Below, in pieces: positions 19,463 through 28,830 of a stretch of DNA of 56,000 nt; the stretch's first letter is position 1; every line of letters begins with the position of its first letter. The translations under genes and the position numbers were made by a program. The stretch comes from Bdellovibrionales bacterium (lineage in GTDB: Bacteria; Bdellovibrionota; Bdellovibrionia; Bdellovibrionales; JAGQZY01). The DNA is taken from positions 1 through 56,000 of the forward strand of contig JAIEOS010000137.1 in assembly GCA_019750295.1 (NCBI GenBank). The letters are read 5' to 3'. The notes under the pieces are model-generated. The model searched no databases. It was not told the DNA's origin and saw only the letters and a program-made list of their open reading frames with translations.

Positions 19463-21088
19463 ATGATGAAAGACACCCATATCTTGGCGGACCCCGCAAC
19501 TCGCCCCCATGTTTTGATCGTCGACGATCGCGCCGACAATCTCTTTGCCTACAAAGCGGCATTAAAAAAATTGGATTGCGAAACGGCCATCGTTTCCTCA
19601 GGGGCCGACGCTCTTCATAAATTAGAAAAGCAAGACTTCGCGCTGATTCTTCTGGATACGGATATGCCGGGAATGGATGGCTTTTCCACTCTTCAGAAGA
19701 TGAAGACAAATTCTCAGTTTCAACACATCCCAGTGATTCTCGTTGCCGACTCCGATCTCACATCGCAGATGAGCCAACTGGCTTACGAAATGGGAGCCAT
19801 TGATCTCCTTATACGTCCCTTCAACGATACACTTCTCCGAGCCAAAGTTGCGGCACTGACACAGGTTTTTCGGCAACACCGCAAGACAGTTCTTCATCTT
19901 CAGCAAATGACAATGGCGGAGAGCCAAAGCTCCATTGAAAAACAAAACTCCTTATTAAAGTTGGTCCACCATCTGGAGGAGATGCCTCACGCCTTTCTCA
20001 CGATCGATACCGAGTGGAAGCTCACGTATGTTAACCGGAGCGCTGCAGAGCTTTTGGGCATAGACCCTGATCACTTTTTCAATAAAGAAATCTGGCAATT
20101 GATGCCAGTTCTAGAAGTTTTTGCGCCACTTTACAAGCAAGCCATCGAAGAGCAGCATATGCAAACCAGCGAGGCGCTCATCACATCTAATGAAACATTC
20201 GCCAACGAGCGATGGCTCGAGACTTGGGCTTACCCCGTCGACAATGGACTGGCGATATCTCTGATGGATATCACTCAAAAAAAGAATCAAATGATTCTTC
20301 AAGATCGATGTATCGCCGAACTGAGAGCCGCCAAAGAAGATGCCGAAGCGAAAGTGGCACTCAAAGCCGCATTTCTAAATAAAGTGTCACAAGAGATTCG
20401 TTACCCTTTGCAGTCTCTTTTGGAGTCTGCAGATCGCCTTAAAGATCACTCTGCAAAATTAGACAACCCGTTGAACGAAATTACTGCTCTCCACCATCAC
20501 GGAGAAAGTTTATTTCGCTACATCGACGACGTGGTTGAACTTTCGGAAAACGAGTCTGATAAACTTTCCATCACCGTCGATCTCATAGATCCGCAATCGA
20601 TTGTGAATGACGTTTCGTCCCTCCTCAAACTTAAAGCGAAAGAGAAGTCCCTGCATTTCCAAGTGACTTGCGATAAATCCACAGCTGGTCTCATCAAAAC
20701 CGATGCCGCTCGCTTGCGAGAAATTTTGATGAATGTCGCCGATAATGCGATCAAGTACACCCACCAGGGTATTATAAAAATTCACATCTTCCCGCTCATC
20801 GCAGACGGCAAAGAGTTCACGGCGTTTGATATCACAGATACAGGCGTCGGCATCAATCCTTTTGAGCAAGACCAATTATTTGATCCTCAAAAAGGATTAA
20901 GTCTTTATGTAGCTCGTCGCTTTGCTCGAGCCCTCGGAGGTGACGTTCATCTTGTTTCTTCGCAGATGGGCCGAGGAAGTACCTTCCTGATTACGGTCGC
21001 GAATCGAGTTGAGGGATCACGCTCCCAACCCATCATATCTCAAAAGGTTCCCACCGAAATTCATCGCCCCTTGATTCCGGAGTCTTAA
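19463..21088 (+). CDS. receiver-PAS-degenerate histidine kinase (probable pseudokinase)
   Basis: 541 residues: an N-terminal receiver (15-130) with Asp65 in LLDTDMP, but Ala95 where Thr/Ser is usual and Arg in place of the conserved Lys (LLIRPF); a PAS domain (about 170-275; MPHAFLTIDTEWKLTYVNRSA, ISLMDITQKK); and a HisKA-like helix in which the acceptor His is replaced by Gln310 (KVSQEIRYPL). The HATPase-like domain keeps an N-box (NVADNAIKYT) and DTGVGI but lacks the glycine-rich G2 box, having QKGLSLYVAR instead of GGTGLGLxxxR. It cannot autophosphorylate by the normal route, so a scaffolding or regulatory role is likely. Its stop codon is shared with the convergent GAF kinase. Confidence 0.88.
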   Translation: MMKDTHILADPATRPHVLIVDDRADNLFAYKAALKKLDCETAIVSSGADALHKLEKQDFALILLDTDMPGMDGFSTLQKMKTNSQFQHIPVILVADSDLTSQMSQLAYEMGAIDLLIRPFNDTLLRAKVAALTQVFRQHRKTVLHLQQMTMAESQSSIEKQNSLLKLVHHLEEMPHAFLTIDTEWKLTYVNRSAAELLGIDPDHFFNKEIWQLMPVLEVFAPLYKQAIEEQHMQTSEALITSNETFANERWLETWAYPVDNGLAISLMDITQKKNQMILQDRCIAELRAAKEDAEAKVALKAAFLNKVSQEIRYPLQSLLESADRLKDHSAKLDNPLNEITALHHHGESLFRYIDDVVELSENESDKLSITVDLIDPQSIVNDVSSLLKLKAKEKSLHFQVTCDKSTAGLIKTDAARLREILMNVADNAIKYTHQGIIKIHIFPLIADGKEFTAFDITDTGVGINPFEQDQLFDPQKGLSLYVARRFARALGGDVHLVSSQMGRGSTFLITVANRVEGSRSQPIISQKVPTEIHRPLIPES

Positions 21089-22344
21089 TCCCATTGGCGG
21101 TCAACGCCGCTTGGGGATGGCTGTTTTGTCGCATGAATATCCGCAGGGAGATCAATAATGAAAGTCGCACCTTTGGATTTTTCACCTTCCGCCCTTACAG
21201 ATCCTCCGTGCATGTTGATGATCCTCGCTACCGACGCAAGACCTAGTCCATTTCCCTCAAACTCTGAATCCTTATGCAAACGAACTAACGGGCGAAACAA
21301 AAGGCATGCCTGTTCTTGATCGAACCCCACCCCGTTATCTTTAACGTAAAGGGAGTCCACATGACCTGAGGACGCACGCCTTCCAATCTCAATTTCTGCC
21401 GATGCGTTCTTACCCGTGTACTTAAACGCATTCGCAATAAGATTTTCCAAGGCGAGCCTAAAAAGTTCTTTATCCGCAAAGATATGGAGGTGAGGCTCAA
21501 CTTTAAAATGCACACTCCTCTGGGGTGCTTGATGAAGCAAATCGTGAAAAATTTCTTTCGCGAGTTCAGTGATGTCCACGACCTCTTTTACAACAGCTCT
21601 GTTGGTCACGGTGTGCAAGCTGAGCATCTGTTGAATCTGCGCTTTGGCTCTTAATCCCGCCTTAGTGATGCAATCGAGATATCCATTAATCTGCTCATCG
21701 ACGCGCCCCCTGAGTTTAAGTTGTACTAAATCAGTAAAAGCCATCATTGTCGTTAGGGGGTTTCTAAGATCATGAACAATCGTGTTGATCGCGTTTTCTA
21801 AATAATAACCATCCTGAAAATTAGCCTGCTCCAGCGCACGATGTTTTATGGTTTCTTTTAATTCCACGTTTTCAATAGCCACCGCAGTACTGTTAGCGAG
21901 AATCTGCAAAAACCGAAGCTGATCTCCATCCGGAATGTATTCGTCGGCCCAGTAAACACCGATAGCCCCCACGGGATTATCCGCACGAATCGGAGTCATA
22001 CACAAACTTTTAATAAACGTGGGACGGTAGGCATCATGAGAGACTCGTTGATCTTGATAAATATCCTTTATGACAACAACTTCTTTATGATACATGCTCC
22101 AGCCGCTCACGCAGATTTCGATGGGAAATCTTCTTCCTTTCCACAGCGGTGAAACTGCGTTTTCATCGACGTAATAACACATATCTCCATCTCTCAGAAT
22201 AAAGCATGCTCCGTCAGCTCCACATAATTTTCTTGCGGCCTCTGCCACGGCGCGAGTGAGGGATTCGATAGACGTCACCATGGAAAGTTTAACGACAACA
22301 TCCGTAAGTATAATAGCGGGATCATTATTATTCATAGTCACCAT
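21085..22344 (-). CDS. GAF-domain sensor histidine kinase
   Basis: A 419-residue cytosolic kinase. The GAF domain spans about 10-165 (LCGADGACFILRDGD, GWSMYHKEVVVIKDI, PVGAIGVYWADE). HisKA has His191 in INTIVHDLRNPLTTM. The HATPase has NLIANAFKYT, VKDNGVGFD and GNGLGLASV. There is no receiver, so it needs a partner response regulator; the nearest receiver is in the convergent pseudokinase gene, with which it shares the TTAA that forms both stop codons. The start is uncertain: ATG at 22344 or three codons later; neither has a clear Shine-Dalgarno. Confidence 0.9.
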   Translation of the reverse strand: MVTMNNNDPAIILTDVVVKLSMVTSIESLTRAVAEAARKLCGADGACFILRDGDMCYYVDENAVSPLWKGRRFPIEICVSGWSMYHKEVVVIKDIYQDQRVSHDAYRPTFIKSLCMTPIRADNPVGAIGVYWADEYIPDGDQLRFLQILANSTAVAIENVELKETIKHRALEQANFQDGYYLENAINTIVHDLRNPLTTMMAFTDLVQLKLRGRVDEQINGYLDCITKAGLRAKAQIQQMLSLHTVTNRAVVKEVVDITELAKEIFHDLLHQAPQRSVHFKVEPHLHIFADKELFRLALENLIANAFKYTGKNASAEIEIGRRASSGHVDSLYVKDNGVGFDQEQACLLFRPLVRLHKDSEFEGNGLGLASVARIINMHGGSVRAEGEKSKGATFIIDLPADIHATKQPSPSGVDRQWD

Positions 22345-22392
22345 ATGTAGTAAATAAATTCACTTTATTCTAGTTATTAGAATCCCCCTCTG

Positions 22393-22405
22393 CAATTCAG
22401 AATTG
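22393..22405. promoter_or_regulatory. 13-bp palindrome between divergent genes
   Basis: CAATTC and GAATTG flank a single A in the region between the divergently transcribed GAF kinase and M20 peptidase. It is a possible regulator-binding site. No promoter elements are clear around it. Confidence 0.25.
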
Positions 22406-22537
22406 GTGCGTCTAAAATTTTTTCGGGATTTTGGAAGGATCTTTTCGCGGATTAAGCATTTATGAACAGACTTGACCTTTAAGGCGACAGAAATGATGAT
22501 CAGCCCCATTCCGTTTGGCGACAGAAAGAGAGTACGA

Positions 22538-23920
22538 ATGTCCTACTTTTTAAGCACCCTCGTTTTTTTTCATATGCTTGCTTTTGCAGCACCTCATCCC
22601 TACGAAGCGACAACCCCTTCGTTTCGCCAAACTCTAGAGTCCTTGGTCAGAGCCAAAATGGTGAATCCTCCTGGGGACGAAAAGAAAGCCGTGGCGATCA
22701 TCGGCTCGCGACTTAAAAGAGAAGGCATTCCGTTTCAAACTATGGATTTTGGCCCCAACCGTTCCAACCTCGTTGCACGCCACAAAGGGAACGGACAAAA
22801 ACGACCGCTCCTTCTCCTCGCCCATCTCGACGTCGTCGGCGTCGAACATCAGACTTGGACGTATCCCCCTCACGAGCTCACGGAGAAGGACGGATTTCTC
22901 TACGGTCGCGGGGTTCAAGATGATCTCGGCATGGCCGTGGCCAATCTCGAAATTTTTATTGCTCTTAAAAAATTAAAAGTCCCGCTCAAGCGCGACGTGA
23001 TTCTCGCCTTCACCGGCGATGAAGAATCCGGAGGTGCAGGGATTAAAGCATTAATCGAAAAGCATCCCGACTGGATCGGAGACGCCGAGATCGGGCTCAA
23101 TGAAGGTGGAAGTCCGGTCACAGATGACCAAGAAAAAGTTTTATTTCTCAGCATGGCGTCCGCCGAAAAAACCTATCAGGATTTTTCTCTCAAAGTCACA
23201 GGCCAAACCGGCCACTCTTCTCTCCCTCAAGGCGCTAATGCCATCGGCGTTCTGTCCCAAGCTATCGATCGCATCAACAAGCACAAACCCCAAGCTCGAC
23301 TGCTGCCGGTCACTCGAAGTTATTTCCAAGAAAGAGCAAAAATCGAAGCCCCGGAGATTGCCAAATTGATCCGGCAAGTGCTGGCGGCCAAAGGAAAAAT
23401 TCCCGATAAGGTGGTTGACGCGCTCATGAGCCATCCGACCTTGGGGTCCCAACTCATCACAACGTGTATTCCCACGATGATTCACGGCGGGAGTCGAGTT
23501 AACGCGTTACCGCCGGAAGCCACGGCGAATATCAACTGCCGCATTTTGCCGGATGAAACGATTGCGAGTGTCAGACAGCGAATGATTAAAATCATCAACG
23601 ATCCTCGAGTCGAGATTAAAGCCGAAGGGGATTTTAGCGTTGGAGGCGCTTCCGATATTGAAGGAGCCGTTCCCGCCGCCGTTCGAAAAATCTCCCAGGA
23701 AATTTGGCCAAAGAGCCCGCTCATTTTATCAATGCTCAATGGCGCCACGGATTCACGATTTCTGCGCACCCAAACGCAGATGTATGGTTTATCCCCGTTA
23801 CCACGACTCGAAAAAGACTCCGGGCGAGCTCACGGAATTGATGAGCGAATTCCAGTGTCCTCAATTCGTGTGGGATTAGAGTTTTACTACCGTCTCGTTG
23901 TCGAGCTTGCAGGCGAATAG
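22538..23920 (+). CDS. secreted M20-family peptidase
   Basis: The 460-residue product begins with a signal peptide (MSYFLSTLVFFHMLAFA, then APHPYEA), which selects the ATG at 22538 over an upstream in-frame TTG. M20 signatures follow: LLLAHLDVVG (metal His), GRGVQDDLGMA (bridging Asp), AFTGDEESGG (Glu-Glu) and a C-terminal SGRAHGIDER (metal His). It is the second M20 enzyme in the window but is only distantly like the cytosolic one at 17917-19326. A periplasmic or outer-membrane aminopeptidase or carboxypeptidase role is likely. It is followed five bases later by an ABC-F gene. Confidence 0.9.
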   Translation: MSYFLSTLVFFHMLAFAAPHPYEATTPSFRQTLESLVRAKMVNPPGDEKKAVAIIGSRLKREGIPFQTMDFGPNRSNLVARHKGNGQKRPLLLLAHLDVVGVEHQTWTYPPHELTEKDGFLYGRGVQDDLGMAVANLEIFIALKKLKVPLKRDVILAFTGDEESGGAGIKALIEKHPDWIGDAEIGLNEGGSPVTDDQEKVLFLSMASAEKTYQDFSLKVTGQTGHSSLPQGANAIGVLSQAIDRINKHKPQARLLPVTRSYFQERAKIEAPEIAKLIRQVLAAKGKIPDKVVDALMSHPTLGSQLITTCIPTMIHGGSRVNALPPEATANINCRILPDETIASVRQRMIKIINDPRVEIKAEGDFSVGGASDIEGAVPAAVRKISQEIWPKSPLILSMLNGATDSRFLRTQTQMYGLSPLPRLEKDSGRAHGIDERIPVSSIRVGLEFYYRLVVELAGE

Positions 23921-23925
23921 AATTT

Positions 23926-25776
23926 ATGAATTTACTGCAACTCCATCGCGGCTCAAAAACTTTTGGATCAAAACTCTTATTTGACGAGGCTTCGTTTGCT
24001 ATCAACGAGGGGGAACATGTCGGAGTCATCGGTCCCAACGGCGCCGGCAAAACGACTCTTTTTAAAGCTCTCGTCAATCAGATCCAACTGGATTCGGGCG
24101 ATCTCATTAAATCTCATAAACTCAGTATTGGTTACCTCGAACAAGAATCCAAAGAACCGCTAGATATATCTGCCGAGCAGCACCTCGATAACACGAGTAC
24201 CGTCCCTCTGTGGGAACTGAAGCAATTGGGGATCAACCTTGGTCTTCTCGAAAAACATTTCGCGGTGCCATTTCATGAATCGAGCGGCGGATATCGCATG
24301 CGCATGAAACTTTTGTCTCTCGTGGGCCAACAGCCAAATCTTATGTTACTCGACGAGCCCACAAACTTTTTAGATCTCGAGAGTATTCTTACTTTGGAAA
24401 AATTCTTACAAAGCTTTGAGGGCGCTTTCCTGTTGATCTCCCATGATCGCGAGTTCCTCCGACGGACGACCGATCACACTCTTGAAGTCGAAGGGGGCGA
24501 GATCACAAAATTTCCAGGGAATATCGACGAATATTTTGAGCAAAAAGCGCAACTTCGCTCGATCCTGGAAGCGCAGGCCGCAAACCAGGACGCGAAAAGA
24601 AAGCACCTCCAAGATTTTGTCGATCGCTTCGGCGCTAAAGCCACAAAAGCGCGACAAGCCCAGAGCCGTGTCAAAATGATCGAAAAAATGGAAAAGATCG
24701 AAGTGAAAGCGCTTTCGGTTCGCGCTAAAGTGAAAATTCCGCCCCCGTCTCATTCGGGTAAAGAAATTTTAAATCTTGAGAACGCCAGCTTGGGGTACTC
24801 GGAAAAAACCGTAGTGTCTGATTGTACTATTCGCTTAGAAAAAGGCGTTCATCTCGGGGTGGTGGGCTTCAACGGGGCGGGTAAATCGACTTTACTAAAG
24901 TCCCTCGCCGGAAGACTTCCCCTTCTCTCGGGGGAGATCAATTATGGCTATCAGGTGAGCCTCTCTTATTATGCTCAGCATGTCAGCGAAGAGCTCAATC
25001 CCCAATCGACAGTCTTAGAGAGTCTACAAATGGCCGCAACACCTGATCTTAAATCCCAAGAGATTCTCAACGTGGCTGGATCACTTTTATTTTCCGGGGA
25101 TGCGGTTCACAAAAAAATTTCAGTCTTATCGGGTGGCGAAAAATCCAGAGTCGCATTAGGGCAAATTCTTTTAAAAAGAAGTCCCTTGATTCTATTAGAT
25201 GAGCCGACCAACCACTTGGATTTTGACACCGTTGAGGCCTTAACCGAAGCCCTTCGAGAGTATCCTGGCACCGTCGTGGTGGTCAGTCATGATCGAAGTT
25301 TCATAGGTCGTATCGCCACAAAAATTTTAGAGATTCGCGACGGTCGCGCAGAAATCTATCCCGGCACCTACGACGACTATTTGTGGAGCTTAGAAAAAGG
25401 TGCTCTCAAAGATCGCTTGGCCCAAGCGACCAACACCGCCCATTCCGATCGATCTCGGGAAAAAGTCATCTCTCAAAGCGCAGAAAAAAATCCTCCCGAA
25501 AAATCTGTGACTAAAACTGTTACAAGCAAACAACTGCAATCGGAAATTCGCGACCTTCAAAAGAAGATCAAAAAACAAGAGGACCTCGTTCAAAAATATT
25601 CTCAAGACTTGGAAAGGCTCAACTTGGATCTTGCATCCGCTCAGGGCGAAAAAATCTCCGAACTCTCAAAACAGCTCGGAGTCTGTGCCCAGAATTTACA
25701 GACGTCAGAGGATCTTCTTTTGGAATACATGGTCTCGCTCGAAAAATCGGAAACCCTTTTGCAGGGGTTAAAATAA
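23926..25776 (+). CDS. ABC-F family ATPase
   Basis: A 616-residue soluble protein with two ATP-binding cassettes and no membrane domain. Cassette 1 has Walker A GPNGAGKTT, signature ESSGGYRMR and Walker B MLLDEPTNFLD. Cassette 2 has GFNGAGKST, LSGGEKSR and ILLDEPTNHLD. A linker helix pair rich in Lys, Arg and Gln joins them (about 215-265). The C-terminal 110 residues are a charged coiled coil like that of Uup/YheS relatives. Such proteins act on the ribosome or on branched DNA. It lies five bases after the secreted peptidase and one base before the next gene. Confidence 0.92.
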   Translation: MNLLQLHRGSKTFGSKLLFDEASFAINEGEHVGVIGPNGAGKTTLFKALVNQIQLDSGDLIKSHKLSIGYLEQESKEPLDISAEQHLDNTSTVPLWELKQLGINLGLLEKHFAVPFHESSGGYRMRMKLLSLVGQQPNLMLLDEPTNFLDLESILTLEKFLQSFEGAFLLISHDREFLRRTTDHTLEVEGGEITKFPGNIDEYFEQKAQLRSILEAQAANQDAKRKHLQDFVDRFGAKATKARQAQSRVKMIEKMEKIEVKALSVRAKVKIPPPSHSGKEILNLENASLGYSEKTVVSDCTIRLEKGVHLGVVGFNGAGKSTLLKSLAGRLPLLSGEINYGYQVSLSYYAQHVSEELNPQSTVLESLQMAATPDLKSQEILNVAGSLLFSGDAVHKKISVLSGGEKSRVALGQILLKRSPLILLDEPTNHLDFDTVEALTEALREYPGTVVVVSHDRSFIGRIATKILEIRDGRAEIYPGTYDDYLWSLEKGALKDRLAQATNTAHSDRSREKVISQSAEKNPPEKSVTKTVTSKQLQSEIRDLQKKIKKQEDLVQKYSQDLERLNLDLASAQGEKISELSKQLGVCAQNLQTSEDLLLEYMVSLEKSETLLQGLK

Positions 25777-25777
25777 T

Positions 25778-26131
25778 ATGAAGTTACTCCTCACTCTTTC
25801 AAATGATGCGACAAAGTCCGTGGAGGTCGAGGGAGAAATTCTCATCGCCACCTGGAACGAAAGGTATCGCTTTGGTGCTCAAAAGATGATTTTCCCCTTA
25901 GTCCTAGCGATCGGCTCTATTTTTATCCCAGTCCTCCATTTTGTACTCACACCTCTTCTCATTGTTGTGGTTTTAATCTCATTCTGGCTAGGATTTCGGA
26001 ACCAGTGGAAGCTAGCGGTCTATAAACCTGCAAAATGTGTATCCTGCCGACAGACTCTCGACCTCCCTGCATATGTGGCCAACGACCGGAAGGCCGTTTG
26101 CCTCCACTGTACGGCACGCTATATCTTTTAA
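25778..26131 (+). CDS. small membrane protein with C-terminal zinc ribbon
   Basis: 117 residues: a short N-terminal beta-like part, two hydrophobic helices (about 38-72), and a C-terminal tail with paired cysteines CVSC and CLHC about 20 residues apart, which suggests a small zinc ribbon. I do not recognise a named family. The ATG follows the ABC-F stop after one base, so the two are co-translated; whether they work together is unknown. Confidence 0.65.
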   Translation: MKLLLTLSNDATKSVEVEGEILIATWNERYRFGAQKMIFPLVLAIGSIFIPVLHFVLTPLLIVVVLISFWLGFRNQWKLAVYKPAKCVSCRQTLDLPAYVANDRKAVCLHCTARYIF

Positions 26132-26196
26132 CTCGCGTTTCGCATGTAACTTTACTGAATTCTCAGCGTATCCCAAGAATAGGACTACCTACAATT

Positions 26197-26242
26197 TGAG
26201 GTCGTTCTATACTTGACCTATGTTGATACGACCTCATATTAC
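26197..26242 (+). promoter_or_regulatory. msrBA promoter with a 9-bp inverted-repeat operator
   Basis: TTGACC (26213-26218) and TATTAC (26237-26242) are separated by 18 bases and could be the -35 and -10 of the msrBA gene. A perfect inverted repeat, TGAGGTCGT (26197-26205) and ACGACCTCA (26228-26236), brackets the -35. Its arm centres are 31 bases apart, close to three helical turns, which suits a dimeric or tetrameric regulator contacting one face of the DNA. Confidence 0.55.
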
Positions 26243-26265
26243 GTGAGGCCCAAAAGAGGAAAAAC

Positions 26266-27270
26266 ATGAAAACCCTGTTATTTTTCACACTATTAATTTT
26301 TGGAGTAAACGCAATGTCAGAAGCCACTCAGTATAAAAAACCGACTCAAGAAGAACTCAAATCGAAACTCACTCCCCAGCAGTACGCCTGCACCCAGGAG
26401 GAGGGCACCGAGCGCCCTTTTGAAAACGCTTATTGGGACAATAAGAAAGATGGAATTTATGTGGACATTGTTACGGGCGAGCCGTTGTTCAGTTCCCTCG
26501 ATAAATACGATTCCGGTTCGGGATGGCCGAGCTTTACAAAACCTATTGAAGACAACCATCTGATCACTAAAACGGATAAAAAGCTTTTTATGGAGCGAAC
26601 GGAAGTTCGTTCCAAGGCTGGAGATTCACATTTAGGCCATGTCTTCGATGACGGACCTCGAGACAAGGGCGGAAAACGTTTTTGCATTAATTCTGCTTCG
26701 CTCAATTTTATTCCAGTCGATAAAATGAAGGAGAAGGGCTACGGCAAATTTCTTTTCCCTTTCGCCGAGAAGCAAGGCTGGGAAGTGGCCACGCTGGCTG
26801 GGGGATGTTTTTGGGGAGTCGAAGATTTATTTCGTAAGGAAAAGGGCGTCATTGAGACTCACGTTGGTTATACCGGAGGTAGTACTCAAAACCCAACGTA
26901 TAATGATATTAAAAAAGGTACGACAGGACATGCAGAGTCTTTGCAGATTCTTTTTGATCCTAAAATTACGACTTACGAGAACATTCTCACAACATTTTTT
27001 AAGCTTCACGATCCCACCACCTTAAATCAGCAAGGGAACGACCGCGGATCGCAGTACCGATCCGAGATATTTTATAACTCCGAAAAACAGAAAGAAGTGG
27101 CCGAAAAAGTGAAAGCGAGAGTCGATAAGTCTGGAGCCTGGAAAAAGCCCGTCGTTACTAAGATCTCAAAGTTCGACAAGTTTTGGGAGGCCGAGGATTA
27201 TCATCAGGATTATTTGGTAAAAAATCCTGGCGGCTATACCTGTCACTTTGTCAGAGACGTTAAGTTTTAA
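26266..27270 (+). CDS. msrBA: exported bifunctional methionine sulfoxide reductase, MsrB-MsrA fusion
   Basis: 334 residues with an N-terminal hydrophobic signal ([16 protein letters not shown]), so it is probably periplasmic. The MsrB domain (25-150) has [20 protein letters not shown] and catalytic Cys140 in [10 protein letters not shown]; the zinc-binding CxxC pairs of some MsrB are absent. The MsrA domain (172-334) has catalytic Cys181 in [24 protein letters not shown] and QYRSEIFY. Together they reduce both diastereomers of methionine sulfoxide and so repair oxidised envelope proteins. The B-A domain order is the less common one. The stop is shared with the convergent gene. Confidence 0.94.
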   Translation: MKTLLFFTLLIFGVNAMSEATQYKKPTQEELKSKLTPQQYACTQEEGTERPFENAYWDNKKDGIYVDIVTGEPLFSSLDKYDSGSGWPSFTKPIEDNHLITKTDKKLFMERTEVRSKAGDSHLGHVFDDGPRDKGGKRFCINSASLNFIPVDKMKEKGYGKFLFPFAEKQGWEVATLAGGCFWGVEDLFRKEKGVIETHVGYTGGSTQNPTYNDIKKGTTGHAESLQILFDPKITTYENILTTFFKLHDPTTLNQQGNDRGSQYRSEIFYNSEKQKEVAEKVKARVDKSGAWKKPVVTKISKFDKFWEAEDYHQDYLVKNPGGYTCHFVRDVKF

Positions 27271-28079
27271 CGAATGTCTTCGGTAGCCATCTCGGGCATC
27301 TCAGGATCTAACTGATGACGTTCGGGGGGCTGCAAGGCTTGGTTTGCGAAAAATTCCCGAAGAGTTCTCTGATCTATACCTAAGAGATCTTTCTTTAAAG
27401 TCTCGGTGTCTTTAAAAACTAAAGTCGATTGAACAAAGCCATCCGGAAACGTGTTTAATCTGTCATAGCGCTGAAGCATAACGAAAAATGTGTTCATTCC
27501 TACAACTGAGGTCACCGCAACACCCGCCATGGGTAGCGTTGTTTCACCGAATTGAATACCAATACTCATCATCTCTGGAGCAAAGTAGGAGATCGCCGCC
27601 GTCAAAGCAGCCGAAAAGCTTCCCGTGATCAAGGTTCCCGTTTTGAGCGTTGATTTTAAGGGCGATGTTATCCATTTTGCAGGGGCAAACAGATAAACCG
27701 CGTTTTGCGTATCCACCGCTGCCAATACTTCGTTATTGAGAAAGAAGAAATCTTTGAACTCTCTACTGCCCCCCAACAAACGAGCGACACGTTGATTCTT
27801 CCATTGCACCAGATGATAAAGACGTCCTTCGGCCGTGAGTCCTATGTGGTTGTAAACATTCTCTGCAAAGGGACCGACTTCGATCCACTTCTGAAACTCA
27901 ATCACTCCCACTTGCTGGAGGCCGACGTTATTATTCCGACGATAAACCTGTACGTTATTGAAAGTGAGTTTTCGGTCCTGAGGCAACTCCAGCTTATGAG
28001 AAAACAATTCTATACACTGCTGAGCCCAGCAGCTTGGCGAAAGTAATAGACATAAAGCTATCAAAGATATGACCCTCAT
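27267..28079 (-). CDS. exported protein with central hydrophobic segments, unknown
   Basis: 270 residues starting with a signal peptide ([21 protein letters not shown]). Residues 25-135 are polar. Two hydrophobic stretches follow at about 150-170 ([19 protein letters not shown]) and 180-205 ([19 protein letters not shown]), and the C-terminus is polar. No family is recognised. It shares a TTAA stop overlap with msrBA and is transcribed away from the scramblase-like gene, with about 140 bases of shared upstream region that includes a palindromic ACGTTAACGT near 28102-28111. Confidence 0.65.
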   Translation of the reverse strand: MRVISLIALCLLLSPSCWAQQCIELFSHKLELPQDRKLTFNNVQVYRRNNNVGLQQVGVIEFQKWIEVGPFAENVYNHIGLTAEGRLYHLVQWKNQRVARLLGGSREFKDFFFLNNEVLAAVDTQNAVYLFAPAKWITSPLKSTLKTGTLITGSFSAALTAAISYFAPEMMSIGIQFGETTLPMAGVAVTSVVGMNTFFVMLQRYDRLNTFPDGFVQSTLVFKDTETLKKDLLGIDQRTLREFFANQALQPPERHQLDPEMPEMATEDIR

Positions 28080-28218
28080 GAACCCACCTTAATTGACGAG
28101 ACGTTAACGTAAACTTCCGTAATTTCGTTGTCACGAAAGCGTGATAAATTGGATTTTTTACAGGGAGATGTTGCGCTTTCAAAACGCGGTGTTAATCTCA
28201 TCTTCTAGAGGTGTTTTC

Positions 28219-28830
28219 ATGACAGCAATGAGTTTAAGCGGCTTAAAAGTGATTTTAATTCACCAGGTTCACGAAATTGGGGAATGGTTTGGCTTCGAGA
28301 CCAGGAATAAATATCAGATCCTCGATGAGACCAAAACTCCAATCGGCTTTGTGGCCGAGCAACAAAAGGGCATACTGGGCTTTCTCTTTCGTCAATACCT
28401 TGGGCATTGGCGAAAGTTCGATGTTCATTTTTTTACGGCAGATCGACAGTTGTGGTTGATCGCCCACCATCCTTTTCGTTGGTTTTTCGAACGTATCGAA
28501 ATTCGCGATACTCAAGGCCAATATATCGGAGCCATTCAAAAGCGTTTTTCGATTCTCACTAAACGATTCGATGTCGAAAACTCCCGCGGCATGACGGTCA
28601 TGGAAGTTTCGTCTCCCATTTGGCGTTTGTGGACTTTCACGTTTAGGCATCAAGACAAAAAAGTCGCCGAGGTTCAAAAGAAATGGAGCGGTATTTTTTC
28701 TGAGATGTTTACGGACAAAGATAATTTTCTGGTGGAATTTTCAGATCCCAGTTTAAGTGAAGAAGAACGGCGTTTGGTGATGGTATCTTCGGTATTCGTG
28801 GATCTTCTCTACTTCGAAAAAAAGCGATGA
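28219..28830 (+). CDS. phospholipid scramblase-related / LURP-one-like protein
   Basis: The roughly 203-residue product shows the beta-rich tubby-like pattern of scramblase-related proteins: NKYQILDETKTPIGFVAEQ, HFFTADRQLWLIAHHPFRWFFERIEI, GQYIGAIQKRF and a C-terminal hydrophobic helix after SDPSLSEEERRLVMVSSVFVDL. The ATG at 28219 has AGAGGTG upstream; a longer in-frame start at 28141 is less likely. The function of bacterial members is unknown; lipid binding is inferred from the fold. It overlaps the M48 protease gene by four bases (ATGA), so the two are coupled. Confidence 0.72.
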   Translation: MTAMSLSGLKVILIHQVHEIGEWFGFETRNKYQILDETKTPIGFVAEQQKGILGFLFRQYLGHWRKFDVHFFTADRQLWLIAHHPFRWFFERIEIRDTQGQYIGAIQKRFSILTKRFDVENSRGMTVMEVSSPIWRLWTFTFRHQDKKVAEVQKKWSGIFSEMFTDKDNFLVEFSDPSLSEEERRLVMVSSVFVDLLYFEKKR

